Notes: generated from the sequence alone by a model not told the origin. A stretch of 5,756 bases of DNA from Bacillota bacterium (GCA_023442495.1 JAEZZB010000027.1:1-5756); one strand, 5' to 3'; counted from the stretch's first letter, positions 1-5,756 are shown. Numbers and translations are program-made.

Positions 1-4
1 TAAA

Positions 5-121
5 TATGTGGTGACAATAGTGAAGGGGATACACCTGTTCCCATCTCGAACACAGAAGTTAAGTCCTTCAACGCTGATGGTACTTGGATGGAGACGTCCT
101 GGGAGAGTAGGTAGTCGCCAA
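5..121 (+). rRNA. rrf: 5S ribosomal RNA
   Basis: This is the small RNA of the large ribosomal subunit. The sequence carries the conserved 5S core: CCCATCTCGAACACAGAAGT (the loop B/C region), then a GATGGTACT block and the CTGGGAGAGTAGGTAG block near the 3' end. The terminal helix is visible: GGTGAC at 10-15 pairs with GTCGCC at 114-119, with one G-U pair. Total length of about 117 nt is normal for bacteria. The exact ends are uncertain by a few bases because pairing beyond this six-pair core is weak. No 23S sequence is visible upstream because the window begins only a few bases before the gene. An intrinsic terminator follows directly, so this is most likely the last gene of an rrn operon. 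Confidence 0.97.
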
Positions 122-126
122 ATAGC

Positions 127-156
127 AAAAACGGTAATTTATTTTACCGTTTTTTT
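127..156 (+). terminator. Intrinsic terminator after 5S rRNA
   Basis: The arm AAAAACGGTAA (127-137) is perfectly complementary to TTACCGTTTTT (144-154) across a 6-nt loop, and the T run continues to 156. It lies six bases after the 5S gene and would end the rRNA transcript. The A run on the left arm means it could also work on the minus strand, but no minus-strand gene is seen nearby. Confidence 0.9.
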
Positions 157-197
157 GTGTTTTAATTTATGATGTAGGACTTGATCCGACTCAACAT

Positions 198-293
198 GAA
201 GGTGTGAAAATATAAAATGCCATTATAATTTTCAATAATAGTGATAATTTGGTAATTTTGTTGCATGGATATGGTGCTGATAGTGATAGATAG
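198..293 (+). pseudogene. Decayed fragment of an alpha/beta-hydrolase gene
   Basis: Reading in the frame that ends at the TAG at 291-293 gives FNNSDNLVILLHGYGADSD (231-287). The intact hydrolase downstream has FNDSDNWVILIHGYRADNE at the equivalent place, so 13 of 19 residues match, including the oxyanion-hole HGY motif. Upstream in the same frame, codons from 198 read EGVKI and are then broken by a TAA at 213-215; this EG may correspond to the DG of the intact gene, although the gap lengths differ by one residue. There is no start codon with a ribosome binding site, no nucleophile elbow and no catalytic His. It therefore looks like a remnant of a second, related hydrolase gene left between the rRNA operon and the intact copy. 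How far the remnant extends on either side is unclear. Confidence 0.6.
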
Positions 294-390
294 AGGTAAA
301 TTCTTCTTTAATAGAAATTGATGAGCCAAAAGAATTTAATTAAAAATACATAATTTTCACACATTTTGTTTATATTATGAACTTCATGAA
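294..390. other. Intergenic stretch before the hydrolase gene
   Basis: No intact gene is seen here. A short open stretch reading SSLIEIDEPKEFN and then TAA (302-343) looks protein-like and could be the C-terminal tail of the decayed hydrolase or of another lost gene. It is in a different frame from the fragment upstream. A TATATTAT stretch at 371-378 resembles a -10 element and would put a start site just upstream of the hydrolase ribosome binding site, but no convincing -35 box stands at the right distance. Confidence 0.3.
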
Positions 391-392
391 AA

Positions 393-400
393 AGAGGTGA
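393..400 (+). promoter_or_regulatory. Ribosome binding site that sets the hydrolase start
   Basis: AGAGGTGA closely matches the anti-Shine-Dalgarno complement and ends two bases before the ATG at 403. A GTG at 397-399 is in frame with that ATG but lies inside this site, so it cannot be the real start. The ATG at 403 is the supported initiation codon. Confidence 0.85.
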
Positions 401-402
401 TT

Positions 403-1398
403 ATGAAACAAAAGACTAAAAAGATTATTTTAAGCATTTTTCTTGCTGTCATTATATTGATAACTATCAGATTATTTGCTGGTTCAAATTATTTATTTAA
501 TTATGGGCTTTCTAGAAGTGGAGATGGTGGTAATAGAGTTGCTGCAAATGAGGTTATAGATGATGAAAGTAGTGATTCTGATGAAATAAGTGTCGTTGAT
601 ATGAATAAGGAAATTATAAAATCTTCAACTTCGTCATTTAAAGAGATGAATCCAAGTGAAATATATAGGGTTGTTACCAATGATGGGTTAAGCCTATTTT
701 CTAAAGTACATTTTAATGATAGCGATAATTGGGTTATATTGATTCATGGCTATAGAGCTGATAATGAAAATATGTATGATTTTGCACCATTTTATTATGA
801 AAAAGGTTTTAATATTTTACTTCCTGATCTTAGAGCTTCTGGAAGGTCTGAAGGCGAATATATAGGTATGGGAACTTTGGATATGGAAGATATGAAACTT
901 TGGATTGATTGGATAATAGAGAATAATTCAAATGCCAATATTGTAATTCATGGGGTTTCAATGGGAGCAGCTACAACAATGAATTTATCTGGAGAGAATT
1001 TACAAAATAATGTTAAAATATTTATCGAAGATAGTGGATATACAAGCCCTTGGAATATATTTAAAAGCGAACTTAAGTATAGATTTAATATTCCATCATT
1101 TCCATTGTTAAATATTGCTAATATACTTACAAATATGAGAGCTGATTATGATTTGAAAAGTCCTTCACCAATTGAACAGGTAGCAAAATCAGATAGACCA
1201 ATAATGTTTATACATAGTAGGGATGATGATTTTATACCATTTGAAATGGTTGAAGAGTTGTATGAAGCTAAAGTAAATGGAGATAGAGTAATTATAAAGA
1301 CTGATACCGCAGGACATGGGGATGTAATGTACTACTTGAATGATGAATATTGGAATCAAGTATTTGAATTTATTGGAAAATATATTGATATAAATTAA
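403..1398 (+). CDS. Membrane-anchored alpha/beta-hydrolase (serine hydrolase)
   Basis: This encodes a 331-residue alpha/beta-hydrolase, probably held on the outer face of the membrane, resembling the YqkD-like family of Bacillota. A basic N-terminus (KQKTKK) precedes one hydrophobic segment (about residues 8-25) with no clear cleavage site, so it is likely an uncleaved anchor. An acidic, Ser-rich spacer (about 51-62) links it to the catalytic domain, which begins near residue 85. The oxyanion-hole motif HGYRAD is at 115-120. The nucleophile elbow GVSMG puts the catalytic Ser at 186. The acid is probably Asp275 in HSRDDDFIP, and the base is His305 in AGHGD, so the triad is complete. The substrate cannot be read from the sequence; an esterase or acyl hydrolase is the usual guess for such proteins. 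It stands alone, with its own ribosome binding site and terminator. A decayed relative lies just upstream. Confidence 0.93.
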   Translation: MKQKTKKIILSIFLAVIILITIRLFAGSNYLFNYGLSRSGDGGNRVAANEVIDDESSDSDEISVVDMNKEIIKSSTSSFKEMNPSEIYRVVTNDGLSLFSKVHFNDSDNWVILIHGYRADNENMYDFAPFYYEKGFNILLPDLRASGRSEGEYIGMGTLDMEDMKLWIDWIIENNSNANIVIHGVSMGAATTMNLSGENLQNNVKIFIEDSGYTSPWNIFKSELKYRFNIPSFPLLNIANILTNMRADYDLKSPSPIEQVAKSDRPIMFIHSRDDDFIPFEMVEELYEAKVNGDRVIIKTDTAGHGDVMYYLNDEYWNQVFEFIGKYIDIN

Positions 1399-1410
1399 TA
1401 AAGTGATTTT

Positions 1411-1449
1411 AAGATGATTAATTGAAGTTTTGATTAATCATCTTTTTTT
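1411..1449 (+). terminator. Intrinsic terminator of the hydrolase gene
   Basis: A perfect 12-bp stem, AAGATGATTAAT (1411-1422) with ATTAATCATCTT (1433-1444), encloses a 10-nt loop and is followed by T residues to 1449. It starts 12 bases after the hydrolase stop codon and separates that transcript from the glycosidase gene. Confidence 0.92.
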
Positions 1450-1474
1450 AAATAATAAATATTTTTAATATTTT

Positions 1475-1501
1475 TTGTAAAATATTTGTAAAGGTTATAA
1501 C
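1475..1501 (+). promoter_or_regulatory. Possible upstream promoter
   Basis: TTGTAA (1475-1480) and TATAAC (1496-1501) could form a sigma-A promoter, but the 15-bp spacing is short. If it is used, its start site would fall on the cre site, which is a classical repression position. The promoter at 1677-1705 is much better, so this is a weak alternative. Confidence 0.25.
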
Positions 1502-1502
1502 C
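1493..1502. promoter_or_regulatory. Palindromic GGT-N4-ACC element, possible repressor operator
   Basis: GGTTATAACC is a perfect 10-bp palindrome, six bases upstream of the cre site. Its GGT-N4-ACC form matches the core of the dre-type operators bound by NagR/DasR (GntR/HutC-family repressors that sense amino-sugar phosphates). The usual outer bases (TGGT...ACCA) match only on one side. A chance palindrome of this length in A/T-rich DNA is possible, so the assignment is inference. Confidence 0.3.
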
Positions 1503-1508
1503 ATACTA

Positions 1509-1524
1509 ACGAAAACGCTTTCAT
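1509..1524. promoter_or_regulatory. cre site for CcpA (carbon catabolite control)
   Basis: The 14-mer CGAAAACGCTTTCA (1510-1523) matches the consensus TGWAANCGNTNWCA at every position but the first, and has the central CG and the near-palindromic GAAAACGCTTTC. It is also one of the few C/G-containing stretches in an otherwise A/T region. It lies about 150 bp upstream of the -35 of the best promoter, so CcpA would act there from a distance, or on an upstream promoter. Catabolite control is expected for a galactose-releasing enzyme. Confidence 0.72.
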
Positions 1525-1604
1525 GAGTTTTAAAAATTCTAATTAATCTTTCGTTTTATAAGTAAAAAAATCGAACAAACACATTAAATTAGCTAATTAT
1601 CGAC

Positions 1605-1622
1605 GTTTTAAATGTTTTAAAT
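1605..1622 (+). repeat. Tandem 9-bp repeat
   Basis: GTTTTAAAT occurs twice back to back (1605-1613 and 1614-1622). The second copy runs into the inverted repeat that follows. Slippage in A/T-rich DNA is enough to explain it, and no function is evident. Confidence 0.6.
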
Positions 1623-1641
1623 ATTTTTATAAAATATTTAA
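1617..1641. repeat. A/T-only inverted repeat
   Basis: An 11-bp arm (1617-1627, TTAAATATTTT) is perfectly repeated in inverse (1631-1641) around a 3-nt loop. It contains no G or C, so a hairpin would be weak, and there is no T run after it to suggest termination. It could be a regulator or nucleoid-protein site, or an accident of composition. Confidence 0.5.
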
Positions 1642-1676
1642 TATATTTAATTTTATAATATTTCTTATTGAAATCG

Positions 1677-1705
1677 TTGAGCATATTTAATTTTTAACAT
1701 ATAAT
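1677..1705 (+). promoter_or_regulatory. Sigma-A-type promoter of the glycosidase gene
   Basis: TTGAGC (1677-1682) is separated by exactly 17 bp from a perfect TATAAT (1700-1705). Transcription would begin near 1712, giving a leader of only about 20 nt before the start codon, with the ribosome binding site inside it. This is the best promoter match in the window. Confidence 0.7.
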
Positions 1706-1723
1706 AATTATATTAGAATAATT

Positions 1724-1729
1724 GGAGGG
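1724..1729 (+). promoter_or_regulatory. Ribosome binding site of the glycosidase gene
   Basis: GGAGGG lies five bases before the ATG at 1735. It is a strong Shine-Dalgarno match and fixes that ATG as the start, which is then followed at once by a signal peptide. Confidence 0.9.
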
Positions 1730-1734
1730 AAAGA

Positions 1735-1821
1735 ATGAAGCGTTATTACATTCGTTGGTCATCGTTAGCTTTAGCATTTGTAATGTTATTACCGATTCTT
1801 ACAAATGCAAGAGTTTTTGCG
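1735..1821 (+). other. Sec signal peptide of the glycosidase
   Basis: Residues 1-29: a basic start (MKRYYIR), a hydrophobic core (LALAFVMLLPIL) and a VFA motif before Asn30, which fits signal peptidase I cleavage. There is no lipobox cysteine and no YSIRK motif, so general Sec export is expected. The segment uses CGT, TCG, CCG and GCG codons that are rare in the rest of the window. Confidence 0.88.
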
Positions 1822-4800
1822 AATGAAAATGATCCACTAGAAAATACTACAATAGTGGGCGAAGAGGTTAGAACTAGTTTTGATAATTTAGATTTAACTT
1901 TAGGAAGATCTAATATTGATGAAAACTGGAAATTCCATTACGGGGATCTTTCTGGTGCTCAAAATTTAAATTTTGATACATCTAGTTGGGAAACTGTTAA
2001 TTTACCACATGATTACAGCTTAACATTGCCATATACAACAAGCGGTGAAGCTGAAAGTGGATATAAATTAGGTGGAATTGGTTGGTATAGAAAAACAATA
2101 AACATAGGCAAAAATCTAGAAGGCAAGAGATTTGTAGTAGATTTTGGCGGAGTTTATATGAATGCATCCATTTATATTAATGGAACACTTATTGGTACTC
2201 ATCCATATGGTTATTCACCATTTGCATTCGATTTAACAGATTACATAGAACCTGGAAAAGAAAATTTACTTGCGGTAAAAGTAGATCATCAATTCCCATC
2301 AAGTAGATGGTATTCAGGTAGCGGAATTTATAGAAGCGTACATTTAACTATATCAAATCCAGTATATGTTGATAGATATGGAGTAAGTATTACAACTCCT
2401 AAAATTGATGAACAATTTGAAAGCAGAAATATTGACACTCATATAGTAACTAAAGTAGTAAATAGTGAAAGTGAAGCTAAACAAGTTTCTGTTAAACAAG
2501 AAATAAGAGAAAAAGAATCTCAAACTGTTGTACAAACATCAACAACTGATGCTTTATCAGTTGCACCAGGTAAAACAGTAGAATTTACAAATGATTTAAA
2601 AGTAAATGGTGTAAAACCTTGGGGATTAAAATCACCATTCTTATATGAAGCAGTTACAACTGTTTTAGTAGACGGGAAAGCTACTGATCAAGTTGTAAAT
2701 GAATTTGGTTATAGAACAATTAGACAAGACCCAGATGAAGGTTTCTTCCTAAATGGTGAACATATGAAACTTAAAGGTGTAAGTATGCACCATGACCAAG
2801 GTTCTTTAGGTTCAGCTGCTCACTATAGAGCTATTGAAAGACAAGTTGAAATCTTAAAAGAAATGGGTGTAAATGCAATTCGTGTTACTCATAACCCAGC
2901 AGCAGATGAATTAATCGAAATCGCAAATAGAGAAGGTATGATGATTATCGATGAAATGTTTGACACATGGGTATCTGCAAAGAATGGTAACTATAACGAC
3001 TTTGCAAAATGGTTTAACGTTAATGTAAGCAATTCAAATGAAATTTTAGGAAAAGCTGAAGGTAATCAAACTTGGGCTGAATTTGTAACAAAACAAACAG
3101 TACAAAGAGGACAAAACTCCCCAGCTATCATTATGTGGTCAACAGGTAATGAAGTTATGGAAGGAAATTCAGGTCCATATTCAAATTATCCACAAATTTT
3201 AGCAAAAATAACAGATTGGATACAGGAAATTGATACAGAAATATTTGTAACAATTGGAGATAATAAATTTAAGGCTAATTGGAATGAATCTAAACAATTT
3301 GGTCAAATTCTAACTGAAAAAAATGGAACCGTTGGAATGAACTATTCCGATGGTGGTTGGTATGATAATTATCATAGAAACTATCCAGATTGGTCAATAT
3401 ATGGTTCTGAAACATCTTCAGCCATAAATTCAAGAGGAATTTATTCAACTGAAAATGAAACATCAGATAGATTATATACATCATATGATACTAAAGCAGT
3501 AGGTTGGGGACATAAATCAGCTGAAGCTTGGCTTGCAATTGCTAAGAGAGACTTTATGGCTGGTGAATTTATTTGGACAGGATTTGACTATCTTGGAGAA
3601 CCAACAAATTACAATAAGATTAACCCTGGTGCTGCTACAACATGGCCATCTCCAAAATCTTCATACTTTGGTATAGTTGATACAGCAGGATTGCCAAAAG
3701 ATAGATACTATTTCTACAAATCACAATGGGATCAAGACACTACAACATTACACATACTTCCAGCATGGCATAGTGATGTTGTAAATAAAAACTCAGAAGG
3801 TAAAGTAAGAGTTAATGTATTTAGTAATGCAAGATCCGTAGAATTATTCTTTACAGCTAAAGATAGTAATCAAGAAACTTCATTAGGCAAGAAGACCTTT
3901 GATGTAGTAGAAAAAGCTAATGGATATTCATATCAAATTTATACTGGCGAAGACAAATCTTCAACAGAATATGAAAATCTATATCTAAGATGGGATGTAC
4001 CATATCAAGATGGAACATTAAAAGCTGTTGCATACAATGCTGATGGTGAAGTGATCGATGAAACATATGGTAGAAATGTAGTAAGCACATTTGATAAAGC
4101 TTCAAAATTAACATTAGAAGCAGATAGAGATATAATCGATGCAGATGGTAAAGATTTATCATATATCACAATTGATGTAGAAGATAGTAATGATAATTTA
4201 GTTGCAAATGCAAGAAATACAATTAATGTAGAAGTTTCTGGTGAAGGAAAACTTTTAGCATTAGATAATGGTGATCAAACAGATCATGAACCATATAATA
4301 GTGGTAAGAGAAAAGCTTTATCTGGTAAACTTGTAGCTATCGTTCAATCTACAAAATCAGGTGGAGAATTTACAGTTACAGCTACATCTGAAGGTTTAGA
4401 ACAAGCTTCAATTACAGTAAATACAAAAGCAGTTTCTGAAAATGATGAAGATAGACCAGTAGCTTATTCAACACCACAAATTTACTATGTTAAGGCTGGT
4501 ACAGTACCTAATTTAGCAAAACAAGTAACTGTTCATTATGAAAATAAAGAGGATGAATTAGTAAATGTATCATGGGAAACATTTGATACATCTGTAGAAG
4601 GCGTATATACAGTAAATGGTGCATTAGAAGGTTTAGGTGTATCAGTTAAAACTACTGTAGTTGTAATTGACGAAGTTGGAGCATTATTAAATTACTCAAC
4701 ATCTCAACCAAAAGGATCTGGTGAAGTTGAACTTCCAGCAAGCAGACCTATTGTAACAAAAGAAGGTAAAGTACTAGATGCTTCTTATCCAGTTGTATGG

Positions 4801-5756
4801 GAAGAACAAGATACAGAAAAATATAAAGAATTAGGCACATATATTGTAAATGGTACAGCTAATATATTTGGTCAAGAAGTTAATGTTACAGCAAGTATTA
4901 GAATAGCTGATGCAGTTGTACAAGAGGGCAATACAAATATTGCTCCAAACTATCTAACGTTGACTCAAGATATACCACAAGATTTACAATCAGATAGTTT
5001 ATTAGCTATAGTAGATGGCGACAGAAATTTCAAAACAGTACAAAGTGGTCCAAATACAAGTGTATGGACAAACTATGATAGTGCTAATGCAAATAGAAAT
5101 AAAGCTACACTAACATTTACATTTGCTACAGCACAAGTACTTTACAAAGCAGATTTATATTACTATAGAGATACATGGTCAGCTAGTTTACCTGAAGGAG
5201 TGGTAATAGAATACTCAGCAGATGGTGAAACTAATTGGACAGCAATTGACTTTAACGAAACATCAGGAACACCAAATCCAACAAATGCTCCTAATGTAAC
5301 TAAATATGAATATAAATTCAGTCCTGTTTCAGCAACAGGTATTAGATTTACATTTACAAATAAAGCTGGAGATAATGGTAGAGGTGCAAAATACTGTGTT
5401 GGATTAACTGAATTAGAATTATTCACAGCAAATACACAATTTGAACAATTTTCATCAGCTTTATTAGAAGAGTTGAAAGTAAATAATGAATTAATTGAAG
5501 CTGATTTTGATAGAAATCGTCAATTTGCCATTGAAGAAGAAAATATAGCAAATGTCGAAGCTAAAGGTAAAGAAAATGCTTCAGTGACAGTGTTACCAGA
5601 ATATAAAGAAAAAGTAGTTATAATTTTAGAATCAGAAGATAATTCATCACGGAATGTATATACGATTCTATCAAATAATTTTGATTCAGTAGATGAAGTA
5701 GAAAACAAAGATGAATATAAGATTTATCCAAAACCACAAGAAATAACCTATCTAGA
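1735..5756 (+). CDS. Secreted multidomain GH2 beta-galactosidase (BgaA/BbgIII type), 3' end outside window
   Basis: This exported exo-beta-galactosidase removes terminal galactose from glycans. The frame is open from ATG 1735 to the window edge: 1340 codons, no stop. After a signal peptide (1-29) come the GH2 sugar-binding domain (about 57-209), an Ig-like domain (211-330) and the TIM barrel (330-660). Key residues are HHD at 352-354, His386 in RVTHNP, acid/base Glu473 in WSTGNE, nucleophile Glu559 in YGSETSS, and WTGFDYLGEPT at 614-624. Next come a DUF4982-like domain (668-785), an invasin-type Ig domain (790-895), two Big_4-like domains (912-980, 985-1060), an F5/8-type domain (1065-1235) and a small beta-sandwich (1243-1315). 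From memory, this order matches Streptococcus pneumoniae BgaA and Bifidobacterium bifidum BbgIII. Unlike those, the visible end (from about 1327) begins a GH20b-like module, implying a second catalytic unit. A sortase signal would lie beyond the window. Cys1221 is the only cysteine seen. Transcription probably starts at its own promoter under cre control. Confidence 0.95.
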   Translation, partial: MKRYYIRWSSLALAFVMLLPILTNARVFANENDPLENTTIVGEEVRTSFDNLDLTLGRSNIDENWKFHYGDLSGAQNLNFDTSSWETVNLPHDYSLTLPYTTSGEAESGYKLGGIGWYRKTINIGKNLEGKRFVVDFGGVYMNASIYINGTLIGTHPYGYSPFAFDLTDYIEPGKENLLAVKVDHQFPSSRWYSGSGIYRSVHLTISNPVYVDRYGVSITTPKIDEQFESRNIDTHIVTKVVNSESEAKQVSVKQEIREKESQTVVQTSTTDALSVAPGKTVEFTNDLKVNGVKPWGLKSPFLYEAVTTVLVDGKATDQVVNEFGYRTIRQDPDEGFFLNGEHMKLKGVSMHHDQGSLGSAAHYRAIERQVEILKEMGVNAIRVTHNPAADELIEIANREGMMIIDEMFDTWVSAKNGNYNDFAKWFNVNVSNSNEILGKAEGNQTWAEFVTKQTVQRGQNSPAIIMWSTGNEVMEGNSGPYSNYPQILAKITDWIQEIDTEIFVTIGDNKFKANWNESKQFGQILTEKNGTVGMNYSDGGWYDNYHRNYPDWSIYGSETSSAINSRGIYSTENETSDRLYTSYDTKAVGWGHKSAEAWLAIAKRDFMAGEFIWTGFDYLGEPTNYNKINPGAATTWPSPKSSYFGIVDTAGLPKDRYYFYKSQWDQDTTTLHILPAWHSDVVNKNSEGKVRVNVFSNARSVELFFTAKDSNQETSLGKKTFDVVEKANGYSYQIYTGEDKSSTEYENLYLRWDVPYQDGTLKAVAYNADGEVIDETYGRNVVSTFDKASKLTLEADRDIIDADGKDLSYITIDVEDSNDNLVANARNTINVEVSGEGKLLALDNGDQTDHEPYNSGKRKALSGKLVAIVQSTKSGGEFTVTATSEGLEQASITVNTKAVSENDEDRPVAYSTPQIYYVKAGTVPNLAKQVTVHYENKEDELVNVSWETFDTSVEGVYTVNGALEGLGVSVKTTVVVIDEVGALLNYSTSQPKGSGEVELPASRPIVTKEGKVLDASYPVVWEEQDTEKYKELGTYIVNGTANIFGQEVNVTASIRIADAVVQEGNTNIAPNYLTLTQDIPQDLQSDSLLAIVDGDRNFKTVQSGPNTSVWTNYDSANANRNKATLTFTFATAQVLYKADLYYYRDTWSASLPEGVVIEYSADGETNWTAIDFNETSGTPNPTNAPNVTKYEYKFSPVSATGIRFTFTNKAGDNGRGAKYCVGLTELELFTANTQFEQFSSALLEELKVNNELIEADFDRNRQFAIEEENIANVEAKGKENASVTVLPEYKEKVVIILESEDNSSRNVYTILSNNFDSVDEVENKDEYKIYPKPQEITYL
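4924..5439 (+). other. F5/8 type C (discoidin-like) carbohydrate-binding-like domain in the glycosidase
   Basis: Residues about 1064-1235. The visible pattern is that of a galactose-binding-like fold: NIAPNYLTLTQ at the start, LLAIVDGD (1089-1096), a W in SVWTNY, a central strand pair with LYYYRDTW, VVIEYSADGETNWT (1157-1170), and the closing ATGIRFTF and GLTELELF strands. The same position in BgaA-type enzymes holds a galactoside-binding module, so substrate targeting is a reasonable inference. The specific ligand cannot be read from the sequence. Confidence 0.7.
5713..5756 (+). other. Start of a GH20b-like domain, likely leading to a GH84 or GH20 catalytic unit
   Basis: After a short acidic linker (residues about 1316-1326) the protein reads EYKIYPKPQEITYL (1327-1340) and the window ends. 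A YPxPQxIxY opening strand is typical of the GH20b-type N-terminal domain that precedes the barrel in bacterial GH84 hyaluronidase/O-GlcNAcase-like and GH20 hexosaminidase proteins, and also in some GH89 and alpha-glucuronidase enzymes. Only 14 residues are visible, so the family cannot be settled here. Confidence 0.5.

Larger units (their letters stand above)
1450..1734 (+). promoter_or_regulatory. Long A/T-rich control region of the glycosidase gene
   Basis: These 285 bases hold no gene on either strand that I can support. The region is far richer in A/T than the flanking genes and carries several distinct elements: a 10-bp palindrome (1493-1502), a cre site (1509-1524), a tandem 9-bp repeat (1605-1622), an all-A/T inverted repeat (1617-1641), a good promoter (1677-1705) and the ribosome binding site (1724-1729). 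An AACGAAA at 1508-1514 is mirrored by TTTCGTT at 1549-1555. The size and density of sites suggest that the large secreted enzyme is regulated. Confidence 0.6.

Noticed and set aside
397..402. GTG at 397 as start of the hydrolase
   Set aside because: The GTG is part of the Shine-Dalgarno sequence AGAGGTGA that serves the ATG at 403, so it cannot be the initiation codon.
1450..1734. Riboswitch, small RNA or CRISPR in the long intergenic region
   Set aside because: There is almost no G/C for stable RNA structure, no direct repeats with spacers, and no conserved riboswitch core. The only hairpin (1617-1641) is all A/T.
2353..2535. Minus-strand open frame opposite the glycosidase
   Set aside because: It lies inside the GH2 coding frame, its product is a low-complexity Phe/Tyr/Ser/Asn mix with no recognisable domain, and it has no credible ribosome binding site. 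It is a shadow of the real gene.
3290..3484. Minus-strand open frame across the nucleophile region
   Set aside because: It overlaps the conserved YGSETSS segment of the glycosidase. The composition is dominated by His, Phe, Asn and Leu, as expected from reading A/T-rich coding DNA backwards.
3917..4162. Minus-strand open frame rich in Leu, His, Tyr and Met
   Set aside because: It is a biased product with no domain, fully inside the DUF4982 and Ig region of the glycosidase frame.
5163..5426. Minus-strand open frame of 87 codons
   Set aside because: It is entirely antisense to the F5/8-like domain, which has a clear protein pattern on the plus strand; no independent evidence supports it.
5520..5708. 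Minus-strand open frame near the window end
   Set aside because: It is antisense to the small beta-sandwich and linker of the glycosidase; there is no start signal and no recognisable domain.
5751..5756. TCTAGA at the very end of the window
   Set aside because: The window happens to end on a restriction-site hexamer, but the reading frame runs through it normally. Nothing indicates vector or a clone edge, so I treat it as chance.

Overview
The window reads as low-GC Gram-positive (Bacillota) chromosomal DNA. Third codon positions are strongly A/T-rich, arginine is nearly always AGA, ribosome binding sites are strong GGAGG/AGAGGTG types, intrinsic terminators are U-rich, and there is a CcpA-type cre site. 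A 5S rRNA opens the window, so this is probably the distal edge of an rrn operon. A host-associated anaerobic coccus or clostridium-like organism (for example Peptoniphilaceae/Tissierellia) would fit the gene content and base composition, but that is a guess.

Layout, all on the + strand: (1) 5S rRNA at about 5-121, followed by an intrinsic terminator (127-156). (2) A short non-coding stretch that holds a decayed fragment of an alpha/beta-hydrolase gene (about 198-293), similar to the intact gene that follows. (3) An intact membrane-anchored alpha/beta-hydrolase (403-1398) with its own ribosome binding site and terminator (1411-1449). (4) A very A/T-rich 285-bp regulatory region (1450-1734) with a 10-bp palindrome of the form GGT-N4-ACC, a near-consensus cre site, a tandem and an inverted repeat, and a good sigma-A promoter (TTGAGC-17 bp-TATAAT). 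(5) One very long secreted multidomain gene that starts at 1735 and is still open when the window ends at 5756 (1340 complete codons visible).

The large gene is the main content. It encodes an exported GH2 beta-galactosidase of the BgaA/BbgIII type. A signal peptide is followed by the three GH2 core domains with both catalytic glutamates, a DUF4982-like domain, an invasin-like Ig domain, two Big_4-like domains, an F5/8-type carbohydrate-binding-like domain and a small beta-sandwich. In its last visible codons the protein enters what looks like the start of a GH20b-type N-terminal domain, the module that precedes GH84 or GH20 N-acetylglucosaminidase barrels. If so, one polypeptide would carry both an exo-beta-galactosidase and a hexosaminidase/hyaluronidase-type enzyme, suited to stepwise trimming of Gal-GlcNAc ends of host glycans. 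The upstream sites suggest, but do not prove, control by carbon catabolite repression and perhaps by an amino-sugar-responsive GntR/HutC repressor. The hydrolase and the glycosidase are separated by a terminator and look like independent transcription units.
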